Shown: piece by piece, positions 7,724 through 15,141 of the stretch | How positions within the stretch are numbered: position 1 is the first letter of the stretch | Layout of the letters: each line of letters starts with the position of its first letter | Source: Colwellia sp. | GTDB taxonomy: Bacteria > Pseudomonadota > Gammaproteobacteria > Enterobacterales > Alteromonadaceae | Assembly (NCBI GenBank): GCA_003521815.1 | Contig: DPHE01000094.1 | Coordinates: forward strand, 23,932 to 40,817 | Reading direction: 5' to 3' | Length of the DNA stretch: 16,886 nt | Notes under the pieces: generated by a model | The model's database searches: none | The model's input: the letters and a program-made list of their open reading frames with translations, nothing else | What the model was told of the DNA's origin: nothing | Program-made: the position numbers and the translations under genes

Positions 7724-7778
7724 ACTAGGTACTAGGCTTTTAACCTAGCACCTAGCACCTAGAATCTAGAACCTCTAT
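7724..7778. repeat. Seven-bp-period CCTAGNA repeat array with an inverted half
   Basis: Read on the plus strand, CCTAGCA (7744), CCTAGCA (7751), CCTAGAA (7758) and TCTAGAA (7765) follow in perfect 7-nt phase, ending in CC. To the left, ACTAGGT and ACTAGGC (7724-7737) are the same heptamer in reverse orientation. The inverted halves form a 12-bp stem with one mismatch (7725-7736 with 7744-7755) around the loop CTTTTAA. It fills the spacer between the convergent moeA and hemL. It could act as a weak two-way terminator, though no long T-tract follows on either strand, or be a member of a dispersed small repeat family. Confidence 0.75.
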
Positions 7779-7781
7779 ATT

Positions 7782-9089
7782 TTACAGTTGTGTGAAACAC
7801 TTCGCCGCAGCTTCAAGGGTTTTCTCGATAATGTCATCGGTATGAGCGGTAGATAAAAACCCGGTTTCAAATGCTGATGGTGCAAGATAAACACCGTGCT
7901 CAAGCATTAAATGAAAGAAGCGATTAAATTTATCACTATCACATGCCATTACTTGTTCAAATGTCGTTATCGGTTGATCGTCGTCAGTGAAGAAAAAACC
8001 AAACATAGCACCCACATAGTTAATACTTAAGTTAACACCATGTCGTTCTGCTGCTGCTTTTAAGCCCATTGCTAATTTTTCAGTGGCAGCGGATAGTTGT
8101 TGATGCTTATCACCTGTCGCTAACTCTGTTAACGAGGCAAGACCTGCGGCCATGGCTATTGGGTTACCTGACAGCGTACCCGCTTGATAAACAGGACCTA
8201 CCGGTGCAATGTAATCCATGATTTCTTGTTTACCACCAAAAGCACCTACTGGCATACCACCACCAATGACTTTACCCAAGGTCGTTAAATCTGGTTTGAT
8301 ATTGTAATGTGCTTGAGCGCCGCCTAATGCTACGCGAAAACCTGTCATTACTTCATCAAGAATTAATACTGAATTGTATTGATCACAGACTGCACGTAAG
8401 CCTTCAAGGAAGCCTTCAACAGGAGGAATACAATTCATATTACCAGCTACTGGTTCAACGATAATACAGGCGATTTGATCGGGGTATTCAGCAAAAATTT
8501 CTTTTACTTGCTCAATGTTATTATAGCTAACGGTTAGCGTGTGCTTGGCAAAATCAGCAGGAATACCTGGAGAGTTTGGTACACCTAAAGTCAATGCACC
8601 AGAGCCCGCTTTAACTAGTAATGAGTCAGCATGACCATGATAGCAACCTTCAAATTTTAAAATTTTATCACGGTTAGTGTAACCACGAGCTAAGCGAATA
8701 GCACTCATGGTGGCTTCTGTGCCAGAGCTTACCATGCGAAGTGATTCCATTGACGGAACTAATTCACGTACTTTTTCTGCCATAGAGATTTCTAGCGCTG
8801 TTGGAGCGCCAAAGCTCAAACCATTCTGTGCAGTTTTAATGACGGCATCTAAAATAGCAGGGTGGTTATGACCTAAAATCATCGGTCCCCATGAGCCGAC
8901 ATAATCAATATAAGCATTATCATCAGCGTCATAAATATAAGCGCCTTGAGCACGTTTGATAAAAGGTGGAGTACCACCAACACCATTAAAAGCGCGTACA
9001 GGAGAGTTAACGCCACCAGGGATTACTTTTCTTGCTTGAGAAAATAGTTGTTCAGACTTATTCGTTACTAAATTTGCAGTTTGGGTCAT
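7782..9089 (-). CDS. hemL: Glutamate-1-semialdehyde 2,1-aminomutase HemL
   Basis: PLP enzyme that converts glutamate-1-semialdehyde to 5-aminolevulinate, the precursor of heme and all tetrapyrroles (C5 pathway). The 435-aa protein aligns along its length with E. coli HemL (426 aa): IPGGVNSPVRAFNGVGGTPP, YVGSWGPMILGHNHP, SSGTEATMSAIRLARG, FEGCYHGHADSLLVKAGSG, ILDEVMTGFR and the PLP-lysine motif TLGKVIGGGMPVGAFGG, with the lysine near residue 273 (E. coli K265 plus an N-terminal offset of eight). A ribosome binding site (AGAGTGA) lies upstream of the ATG. It follows pyrB in the same direction after 118 nt in which I see no clear terminator, so read-through is possible. The pathways are unrelated. 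Confidence 0.97.
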   Translation of the reverse strand: MTQTANLVTNKSEQLFSQARKVIPGGVNSPVRAFNGVGGTPPFIKRAQGAYIYDADDNAYIDYVGSWGPMILGHNHPAILDAVIKTAQNGLSFGAPTALEISMAEKVRELVPSMESLRMVSSGTEATMSAIRLARGYTNRDKILKFEGCYHGHADSLLVKAGSGALTLGVPNSPGIPADFAKHTLTVSYNNIEQVKEIFAEYPDQIACIIVEPVAGNMNCIPPVEGFLEGLRAVCDQYNSVLILDEVMTGFRVALGGAQAHYNIKPDLTTLGKVIGGGMPVGAFGGKQEIMDYIAPVGPVYQAGTLSGNPIAMAAGLASLTELATGDKHQQLSAATEKLAMGLKAAAERHGVNLSINYVGAMFGFFFTDDDQPITTFEQVMACDSDKFNRFFHLMLEHGVYLAPSAFETGFLSTAHTDDIIEKTLEAAAKCFTQL

Positions 9090-9207
9090 AAGTTCACTCT
9101 TTATTTCTTTACTGGTTAATTATTTGACCCGAAAAAGATCAGTTTTCGCTCAGTAAATAAGGAAAAATTAATAGTCGTTATTGTTATAAATAGCTGTAAA
9201 TAGGTAA

Positions 9208-10230
9208 TTAGCGCTTATTCGTGTGCCAGTTTACCTCTTTTTCATATTGGGTTAATTGATCTTCAACACCTAAGGTTAAGGCAAATAATGCCATTCTGAC
9301 TAAAACACCATTTTGTGCTTGTCTGAAAATGGCTAGGCTGTCTAAATCATTTAGATCTATATCTAATTCATTTGCTTCAGGGCGAGAATCCCGTGGCAGT
9401 GGATGCATAATAACGGTATATTCACGACAGTATTTCTGATATACACTTTTGTTTAAACTGAAATGTCCGCGATATAAATCGGCTTCATCTTTGCTAGTAA
9501 AGCGTTCTTGTTGAATACGGGTTTGATAAATCACATCACAAGATAAGTTTCCTGCCATCGTGTCAGTAATAATGACTTGATGGCCTGAATTTTCAAGGAT
9601 TGAAACTATACTGTCAGGCATTTGTAATGCGGTTGGTGACACCATAGTCACTTTCACATTATTATACAGGCTGAGCAGTTTTGACAAAGAATGCACTGTT
9701 CGACCGTGTTTTAAATCACCCATCAATACAATATCAAGGTTATCTAAGCCTTTATGAAAGTGCATCATTTCAGACTGAATAGTGAATAAATCTAAAAGAG
9801 CTTGAGTTGGATGTTCATTTGCACCATCTCCTCCATTAATAACAGGAACGGTACTGCCTTGTGCAAACTTTTCAACCGAATGCATTTGTGGATGACGCAT
9901 GGCGATAACATCAGAGTAACCACTGATCACTTGTGCTGTATCGAATAACGATTCACCTTTGCTAAGTGATGAGTTTTCTTGTCCGACAGTTTCTCGTACA
10001 TAGCCGCCGAGTAGATTAAAAGCAGTACCAAAGCTTACACGAGTACGGGTGCTAGGTTCGAAAAACAAATTACTTAAAATCGCCCCTTCAAGTACTGTGC
10101 AACGTTTTTGGCGAGCAGCGTAGGGTGCCATTTTTGCGGAGATATCTAATATTCTGGCTATTGCTTCGCGATCTAATTGCGAAACGGACAAAATATGGCT
10201 GCCTTGGAAATTCATCATATTGAAAAGCAT
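9208..10230 (-). CDS. pyrB: Aspartate carbamoyltransferase catalytic subunit PyrB
   Basis: Catalyses carbamoyl phosphate + aspartate to carbamoyl-aspartate, the committed step of pyrimidine synthesis. The 340-aa protein has the carbamoyl-phosphate loop FFEPSTRTRVSF (S60-T61-R62-T63-R64), SLSKGESLFDT with K91, MRHPQ (111-115), NEHPTQALLDLFTIQ with H140, MGDLKHGRTVHSL and MHPLPR. It is about 30 residues longer than E. coli PyrB, largely through a polar C-terminal tail after the usual end. No pyrI (regulatory subunit) lies next to it, so it may be unregulated by nucleotides or differently assembled (inference). The ATG at 10230 has no good Shine-Dalgarno; ATGs at 10218 and 10215 are in-frame alternatives. 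Two promoter candidates lie upstream. Confidence 0.95.
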   Translation of the reverse strand: MLFNMMNFQGSHILSVSQLDREAIARILDISAKMAPYAARQKRCTVLEGAILSNLFFEPSTRTRVSFGTAFNLLGGYVRETVGQENSSLSKGESLFDTAQVISGYSDVIAMRHPQMHSVEKFAQGSTVPVINGGDGANEHPTQALLDLFTIQSEMMHFHKGLDNLDIVLMGDLKHGRTVHSLSKLLSLYNNVKVTMVSPTALQMPDSIVSILENSGHQVIITDTMAGNLSCDVIYQTRIQQERFTSKDEADLYRGHFSLNKSVYQKYCREYTVIMHPLPRDSRPEANELDIDLNDLDSLAIFRQAQNGVLVRMALFALTLGVEDQLTQYEKEVNWHTNKR

Positions 10231-10235
10231 TCTAG

Positions 10236-10258
10236 AAAAAATTTGCCGAAATATAGCA
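10236..10258 (-). promoter_or_regulatory. Candidate pyrB-proximal promoter with A3-U6 start tract
   Basis: The minus strand reads TGCTATATT (10258-10250), a second extended -10-like site, then TCGGC, then AAATTTTTT (10244-10236). A start at about 10243 would give a transcript opening AAAUUUUUU, 14 nt before the ATG. E. coli pyrBI starts with AAUUU and is controlled by UTP-dependent slippage. The similarity is suggestive only. Confidence 0.3.
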
Positions 10259-10286
10259 TAAAAATGAGTTTTTTAAAATTACTTGT

Positions 10287-10295
10287 ATTATAGCA
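10287..10295 (-). promoter_or_regulatory. Candidate extended -10 promoter for pyrB (distal)
   Basis: The minus strand reads TGCTATAAT here, a perfect extended -10 (TGn plus TATAAT). No good -35 hexamer lies 16-18 nt upstream, which extended -10 promoters can do without. Transcription would start near 10280, giving a leader of about 50 nt to the pyrB ATG. Confidence 0.5.
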
Positions 10296-10411
10296 ACTGA
10301 ATTAATGAATTCATTTTTTAGTGATAATCTACACGAGATTAAACTAATGCCTATAACAGTGGGTAAAAAAGATTGTTAAACGACCTTGTAAACAAGTTTA
10401 TATTTTGTTGC

Positions 10412-12529
10412 CTATTTTCTGCGAAGATTAATAACAGCCATAAATATTAGTGACAACCAAGCTAGGCTACCGCCACTACTTGAACGTGCTTTTTGGGGGG
10501 GTGGGATTGGTGCAGGTGGTGTTGGTGATACAACTTCTACTGGCGTAAAAACAACATTACGGATATGAGCATTATCATCAGCTAAAAGTTCAGTTGGATC
10601 AGCATTATCCTTTTCATATATCCATGTAATATTATGCTCACCACCAGCAAAGTATACTGTTTCATTTGTGTAAGCCACTTCCCCAGAGATAAAGCTAGTT
10701 AACTCACCATCAACATATAAATAAAGGGCATCGTAAGGCTCTGTTGGAACGTCGGTATTTTCTTCTGAGGATACTGACCATTCAAATGATAATTCTCCTT
10801 CACCAGCTAATGTTACCATGACGATACTTTTTTCTTTATCGCCAATGCTACCACTGACTATGGCCGCTTCCGTATTATCAAGTTGCCAAGCGGAGTTATT
10901 ATCACTACCACCGCTATACCAAGTTAAGGCATCGTCAGCGCTAGATAATTGGTTTTTGATATTACTGGCTAGCGCGATAGTTTGCGCTATAATTTTAGCA
11001 CTGCTGGTGGCTATTTCACTATTATCAGAGGCAATAATAATGTTAGCGCTATGGTTGCCAATTTCTGCAGCATCATAGTTAACCGGTAATAAACAAGTTG
11101 CTCCAGCAGCGATACTATTACAGTGGTCACTCGTGATTGTAAAGTTAACATCGCCATCAATAGTAAAGGTTAGGTTGGTACTTAATTCACTATTATTAAC
11201 AATTTCTAGCTCTGAACTTTGTGCTTTTTCTTTCGCTTGAATAGTAAAATCAAAGAATTGATCAATAGCTATGCCGTTGGTAATTTCATTAATCCAATCG
11301 CTAAAAACAGCTGTGCGAGTATAAACCCCAGGAAACCCATCAGCAGCACAACCTATGCCCCAGCTAACAATGCCTATTTGTTGCCAGCCTTCATTGGTAT
11401 TGATAATTAATGGCCCACCACTGTCACCTTGGCATGAGCCTTTGCCACCACCAGGAATAAATGCACAAATCATCGCATCAGAGAGCCCTATACTATCGGC
11501 GGTAAATGTTCCTTCAAAGGTCTCAGTAGATGATTGTGCTAGTATACTTTTACATTCTTCATTTGTAAGTAGCTGTAAATCCACTTGATGTAATACATCA
11601 GGAAAGTCTGATGTTGGACCACTGTCAGCGTCGTAACCTTGTCTGCCACCCCAACCCACAACCGTTACTTCACTGTTGTCTATGGCAAGTTGCGCTGTTG
11701 TAGTTAAATCAACTAAGGTTATTGCGGTGATTGCTGGGTTAGTTACGCTATCAACCAATTCAATTAAGGCAATATCATTGTTCAATTCAACATCTAGTTG
11801 GTAATTAGCGTGCATATAAATGCGTTTAATGGCTTTTGCATTTTCAGCACCGTCACTTAAATCATATTCACCGACATTAACCTTTAATTTTTGCGGTGAA
11901 ATATCTTCAACACAATGAGCTGCGGTTAATAGCCATTTGCCGCCAAGGAACGATGCACCACAGGTTAATGATTGTGCTGTGGCAGTTCCTTCGATAACAC
12001 TTAGGCTAGCGCTTGCACCTATATTGCTTTGTAAAGTAGCGCCATCAGCTTGAGTAACTGAAACTACGGGTATTGACCCCGTGAAATCTTCACCTAATGT
12101 TCCGTTGATAGCACCTTCTACATTATTGTAGATAATAGCGCCAATACCACCGCCGGCTTGACAGTTTTCTACTTTTTCAGCAAAAGTGTAGCTGCCACGT
12201 TCAATTAAGCATATTTTGTCAGTGGCATCAATGCACTGAGTATCACCAATACCGCAGTCGACAGTATTAGCTATGACGTCACCTACAACACCACCACTAA
12301 AGGCTTGGCTTTCATAGTTGGTATTATCAACAGTTAATGTCGTTGATATTGCATTCGAGGTATAAACCAATGCTGACATCCATGGCCAATCAACTTTAAC
12401 AGCAGCTTCACCACCGACAATTTTAGGTTTATTAGGTAATAATTCATTACTTTTTGAGTAGCTGTTGTCGCTAATGAGAATTGCGTAGAAGGAGGCCGTC
12501 ATAACGGCAAGTTTTAAATAGTGTTGCAT
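10412..12529 (-). CDS. Exported trypsin-fold serine protease with inserted PA domain and GlyGly-CTERM tail
   Basis: A 705-aa secreted S1-family protease. Signal peptide about 1-25; short propeptide, with activation expected after K36 (PK-IVGG, 33-40). Catalytic triad: H205 (LTAAHC), D252 (NNDIAL) and S370 (QGDSGGP). The gap from IVGG to the His is 168 residues instead of about 41; the extra part (about 76-186, with CLIERGSYTFAEKV and GAIIYNN) looks like a PA domain inserted in the protease fold. The residue at chymotrypsin position 189 is G364, not Asp, so trypsin-like Lys/Arg preference is unlikely. After the protease come an Ig/ASH-like region (about 425-515, TSDHCNSIAAGATCLLPV), a jelly-roll-like region (about 525-662), a Pro linker and SSSGGSLAWLSLIF...NLRRK, a GlyGly-CTERM signal processed by rhombosortase in related bacteria. 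GAGG ribosome binding site upstream. The physiological substrate is unknown. Confidence 0.9.
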   Translation of the reverse strand: MQHYLKLAVMTASFYAILISDNSYSKSNELLPNKPKIVGGEAAVKVDWPWMSALVYTSNAISTTLTVDNTNYESQAFSGGVVGDVIANTVDCGIGDTQCIDATDKICLIERGSYTFAEKVENCQAGGGIGAIIYNNVEGAINGTLGEDFTGSIPVVSVTQADGATLQSNIGASASLSVIEGTATAQSLTCGASFLGGKWLLTAAHCVEDISPQKLKVNVGEYDLSDGAENAKAIKRIYMHANYQLDVELNNDIALIELVDSVTNPAITAITLVDLTTTAQLAIDNSEVTVVGWGGRQGYDADSGPTSDFPDVLHQVDLQLLTNEECKSILAQSSTETFEGTFTADSIGLSDAMICAFIPGGGKGSCQGDSGGPLIINTNEGWQQIGIVSWGIGCAADGFPGVYTRTAVFSDWINEITNGIAIDQFFDFTIQAKEKAQSSELEIVNNSELSTNLTFTIDGDVNFTITSDHCNSIAAGATCLLPVNYDAAEIGNHSANIIIASDNSEIATSSAKIIAQTIALASNIKNQLSSADDALTWYSGGSDNNSAWQLDNTEAAIVSGSIGDKEKSIVMVTLAGEGELSFEWSVSSEENTDVPTEPYDALYLYVDGELTSFISGEVAYTNETVYFAGGEHNITWIYEKDNADPTELLADDNAHIRNVVFTPVEVVSPTPPAPIPPPQKARSSSGGSLAWLSLIFMAVINLRRK

Positions 12530-12674
12530 TTTTTAACCTCGTTACTCACTATTGACAAAATAACCAAAAAACTCATGAATCTTATCAGATATTAACAATT
12601 ATGTGGGGAAATTACCCGAATCTTAAAATGAGATTAATAATTATTTACCTGTGGAGTATCTAAGCGAATGTAAA

Positions 12675-12692
12675 TAACCTGAGTTCAGGTTA
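12675..12692. repeat. Eighteen-bp near-perfect palindrome between the protease and hemJ genes
   Basis: TAACCTGAGTTCAGGTTA has 8-bp arms around a 2-bp centre. It lies about 90 nt downstream of the hemJ stop and 146 nt upstream of the protease start. It could be a regulator's operator for the protease. Alternatively it could be an RNA hairpin ending hemJ transcription, though only a short U-rich stretch follows on that strand. A second inverted repeat (ATTATC-AG-GATAAT) lies at 12719-12732. Confidence 0.6.
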
Positions 12693-12781
12693 AATACCAA
12701 ACGGTAGCTTGACTATAAATTATCAGGATAATATGTATAGACTTTACCCTGCAATGTTAACTATTTTGATAGATAAAGGCG

Positions 12782-13228
12782 TTAAAACGGTTTTACGTAA
12801 GCTAAAATAATGATTGCCAAAAGGACTAACACGGGAATTTCATTAAAAATGCGGTAGAATTTCCCTGAACGTGTGTTGTTATCTTGTTGAAATGTTTTTA
12901 CTAGCTTAAAGCAATAACCATGATAGCTAAGTAATACTATGACTAGCGTTAATTTTATATGTAACCATTTTGCGGCGACAAACCAAGGGTAACCATAAGC
13001 ATAGATAATGATTAAACCAAACAAAACGGTTAAAATAGCAAAGGGAGTAATGAAATAAAGCAAGCGTTTTTGCATGCCTTTCAATTGTTCTGCTACTTCT
13101 ATAGACGACGTTTCGGCATGATTTACAAATAAACGGGGTAAATAAAATACACCGGCAAACCAAGCAACCATAAAAAAAACATGAAAAGCCTTAAACCATA
13201 AAATATAATTTATTATAAACTCGCTCAT
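12782..13228 (-). CDS. hemJ: Protoporphyrinogen IX oxidase HemJ
   Basis: Small inner-membrane protein of the HemJ family (formerly UPF0093), which oxidises protoporphyrinogen IX to protoporphyrin IX, the penultimate heme step, in bacteria lacking HemG or HemY. The 148-aa sequence has four membrane segments. It shows the family motifs WFKAFHVFFMVAWFAGVFYL (11-30, conserved His16), a central AAKWLHIKL segment with a conserved lysine, a following YHGYCFKL, and RIFNEIPVL near the end, closing with a KPF tail. A fair ribosome binding site (AAAGGAAA) lies about 10 nt before the ATG. It follows the CLC gene after 55 nt on the same strand and may be co-transcribed with it. It complements hemL elsewhere in the window but is not linked to it. 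Confidence 0.92.
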   Translation of the reverse strand: MSEFIINYILWFKAFHVFFMVAWFAGVFYLPRLFVNHAETSSIEVAEQLKGMQKRLLYFITPFAILTVLFGLIIIYAYGYPWFVAAKWLHIKLTLVIVLLSYHGYCFKLVKTFQQDNNTRSGKFYRIFNEIPVLVLLAIIILAYVKPF

Positions 13229-13283
13229 TACTTTAATTTTCCTTTAATTTAATTCATGTAGAGTGAATATCAACGGCACTAAT

Positions 13284-15083
13284 TTATTGCTCAACTTGGA
13301 CTATTTTTCCTATGACTAATTTACCGGTAACAAGGTACTGTCTAATTTGTTCAAAGGTAACTATACCCATTATATCGTTTACATTATCTTGGTATATATA
13401 TACACCACCGCAACGCTCGGTAATAAGTAGCTGATATGCTTCTGCTAAGCTAGCTTGATGAGATATAGGGATCAATTTATGTAAACACATTTTATCTGAA
13501 ATTTGGTAGGTCACCGTTTCACCAAATAAGTGGGTGTTATCTATTTTATTAAATGATTTGCTCACTAAGGGAATTTGTTCACTAAATTCAGCCCAATAAT
13601 AATCAACTTGTTCTATAACTTTATTATCTTTGGTGACATGGTTAATGGTTTTGTTAATTACGGGTACGTTAACATCACTACTCACAACAAGACCTGCAAG
13701 CGTGCGTTGTGATGCTTTTTCTACTAATTCGAATTTCTCTATCATTAAACCTAAAACACCAATTTTTTGTAACGTTTTTTCGATGGGAGGTTTGTTATAA
13801 ATCAGGTTTTGTGCATCAAGTTGCATGGTAAATATTGAACGGTTTTTAAATAATTGACCAGAAATTATACTTGAAATGGTGATTACGATCATCGCGGGTA
13901 CTATTATTTCAAGCTGTCTAGACAATTCAACAACCGCCAATAATGCTGCTAGTGGGGCATTTAAACTAGCAGCCATAAACCCCGCCATGCCCATTAAAAT
14001 AAAATCACTGCCAATATGCTCACTCGGGTAAATCTGCATAACCAATGCGCCACATAATGCCCCTGCAATGGCACCAATACTGATTATTGGGCCAATAATA
14101 CCGCCAGGAATCCCCAACCCTAATGCAAAGGTTGTCATTAAAAGTTTAGCTAACAATAAACTAAATAATAATCCTACCTGCCAGTTATTGGCTAAAGAGA
14201 CATCAATAGCACCAGTGCCTGTGCCCATAGCGCCTGGAATTAAATAGCCTAAACTACCGGTGATCAGCGCAGCTAACATAAGCCTTGGTACGATATGAAT
14301 TTTTGCACTATGTTTAATTATGCCAACTAAGGTTTTATTGAAAGCAGCGGCAAGTACACCTAATAAAATGGCTAGAATCACTAAAGGGATATAGTGCTGG
14401 TGAATTAATTCAATTTTATGGAAAAATTCAAAATGATGTGAGGTTTCAAATACAGAGCTAGTCACTAAAGAACCAACCAATGAAGCCAACATGATGGGAA
14501 TAAAAATATGCACTTTATATTCACGCATAATAACTTCCATCACAAAAAGTACTGCGGCAATAGGGGTATTAAAGGTAGCTGCGATGCCTGCGGCAATTCC
14601 ACAAGCGCATAAAGTACGAATACTATTGTGAGGAAGCTGTAATAGACTGCCTATATAACTACTACAGGCAGCACCTAAATGCACAGCAGGTCCTTCTCTA
14701 CCGACTGAAAATCCAGAAGCAATCGCTACCGCACTACCAAAAAATTGATTTAAGGTGTTTTTTAACGGAATAACGCCATGGGCTACTTTTAATCGATGTA
14801 ATACAAACGGAATGCCAGTTCTTAAGTATTTATAGCCGGTTAGCCAACCAAATAATAAGATAATCAAAGAGCCGATGATAGGTAAATCAAAACGACTTAT
14901 TTTATCTAAGGTGTTATAGTTGTCCCGTTTAACTAGATACAGTTGTTGAATTTCTTCAATAGTTAAGGTAAACAAAACGACCAATAATGCTGAGGCAAAA
15001 CCACCAATAATGGCAAGCAAACAAATTTGCCATGAGGTTTTAGGTAATGCTAAATTTTTTCTTATTACGTTAAGAAGCTTCAT
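13284..15083 (-). CDS. CLC-family chloride channel/transporter with C-terminal CBS domains
   Basis: A 599-aa inner-membrane CLC protein; the membrane part is about 15-420. Family motifs: TGIP (89-92), GREGPAVHLG with the gating glutamate E130, AAGIAATFNTPIAAVLF (164-180), GIPGGIIGPIISIG (324-337) and AASLNAPLAALLAVVELS (371-388). The cytoplasmic tail (about 430-599) looks like a CBS pair, clearest around 533-586 (ASLAEAYQLLITERCGGVYI, IMGIVTFEQIRQYL). Compared residue by residue with E. coli ClcA: E148 is kept (E130) and E202 is kept (E183). However, the internal proton glutamate E203 is V184, the selectivity serine S107 is T89 and the chloride-binding Y445 is F418. This suggests uncoupled or channel-like chloride movement rather than strict 2Cl-/H+ exchange (inference). 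The start ATG has no clear ribosome binding site. Confidence 0.9.
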   Translation of the reverse strand: MKLLNVIRKNLALPKTSWQICLLAIIGGFASALLVVLFTLTIEEIQQLYLVKRDNYNTLDKISRFDLPIIGSLIILLFGWLTGYKYLRTGIPFVLHRLKVAHGVIPLKNTLNQFFGSAVAIASGFSVGREGPAVHLGAACSSYIGSLLQLPHNSIRTLCACGIAAGIAATFNTPIAAVLFVMEVIMREYKVHIFIPIMLASLVGSLVTSSVFETSHHFEFFHKIELIHQHYIPLVILAILLGVLAAAFNKTLVGIIKHSAKIHIVPRLMLAALITGSLGYLIPGAMGTGTGAIDVSLANNWQVGLLFSLLLAKLLMTTFALGLGIPGGIIGPIISIGAIAGALCGALVMQIYPSEHIGSDFILMGMAGFMAASLNAPLAALLAVVELSRQLEIIVPAMIVITISSIISGQLFKNRSIFTMQLDAQNLIYNKPPIEKTLQKIGVLGLMIEKFELVEKASQRTLAGLVVSSDVNVPVINKTINHVTKDNKVIEQVDYYWAEFSEQIPLVSKSFNKIDNTHLFGETVTYQISDKMCLHKLIPISHQASLAEAYQLLITERCGGVYIYQDNVNDIMGIVTFEQIRQYLVTGKLVIGKIVQVEQ

Positions 15084-15141
15084 TATTATTGGTAACTAGT
15101 GTTAATTCACATCATTTTTATTGGGTTATTATACGTTACAC

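Noticed and set aside
9090..9207. Terminator or promoter between pyrB and hemL
   Set aside because: A small CGAAAA/TTTTCG hairpin is visible but has no T-tract, and no convincing -35/-10 pair for hemL was found.
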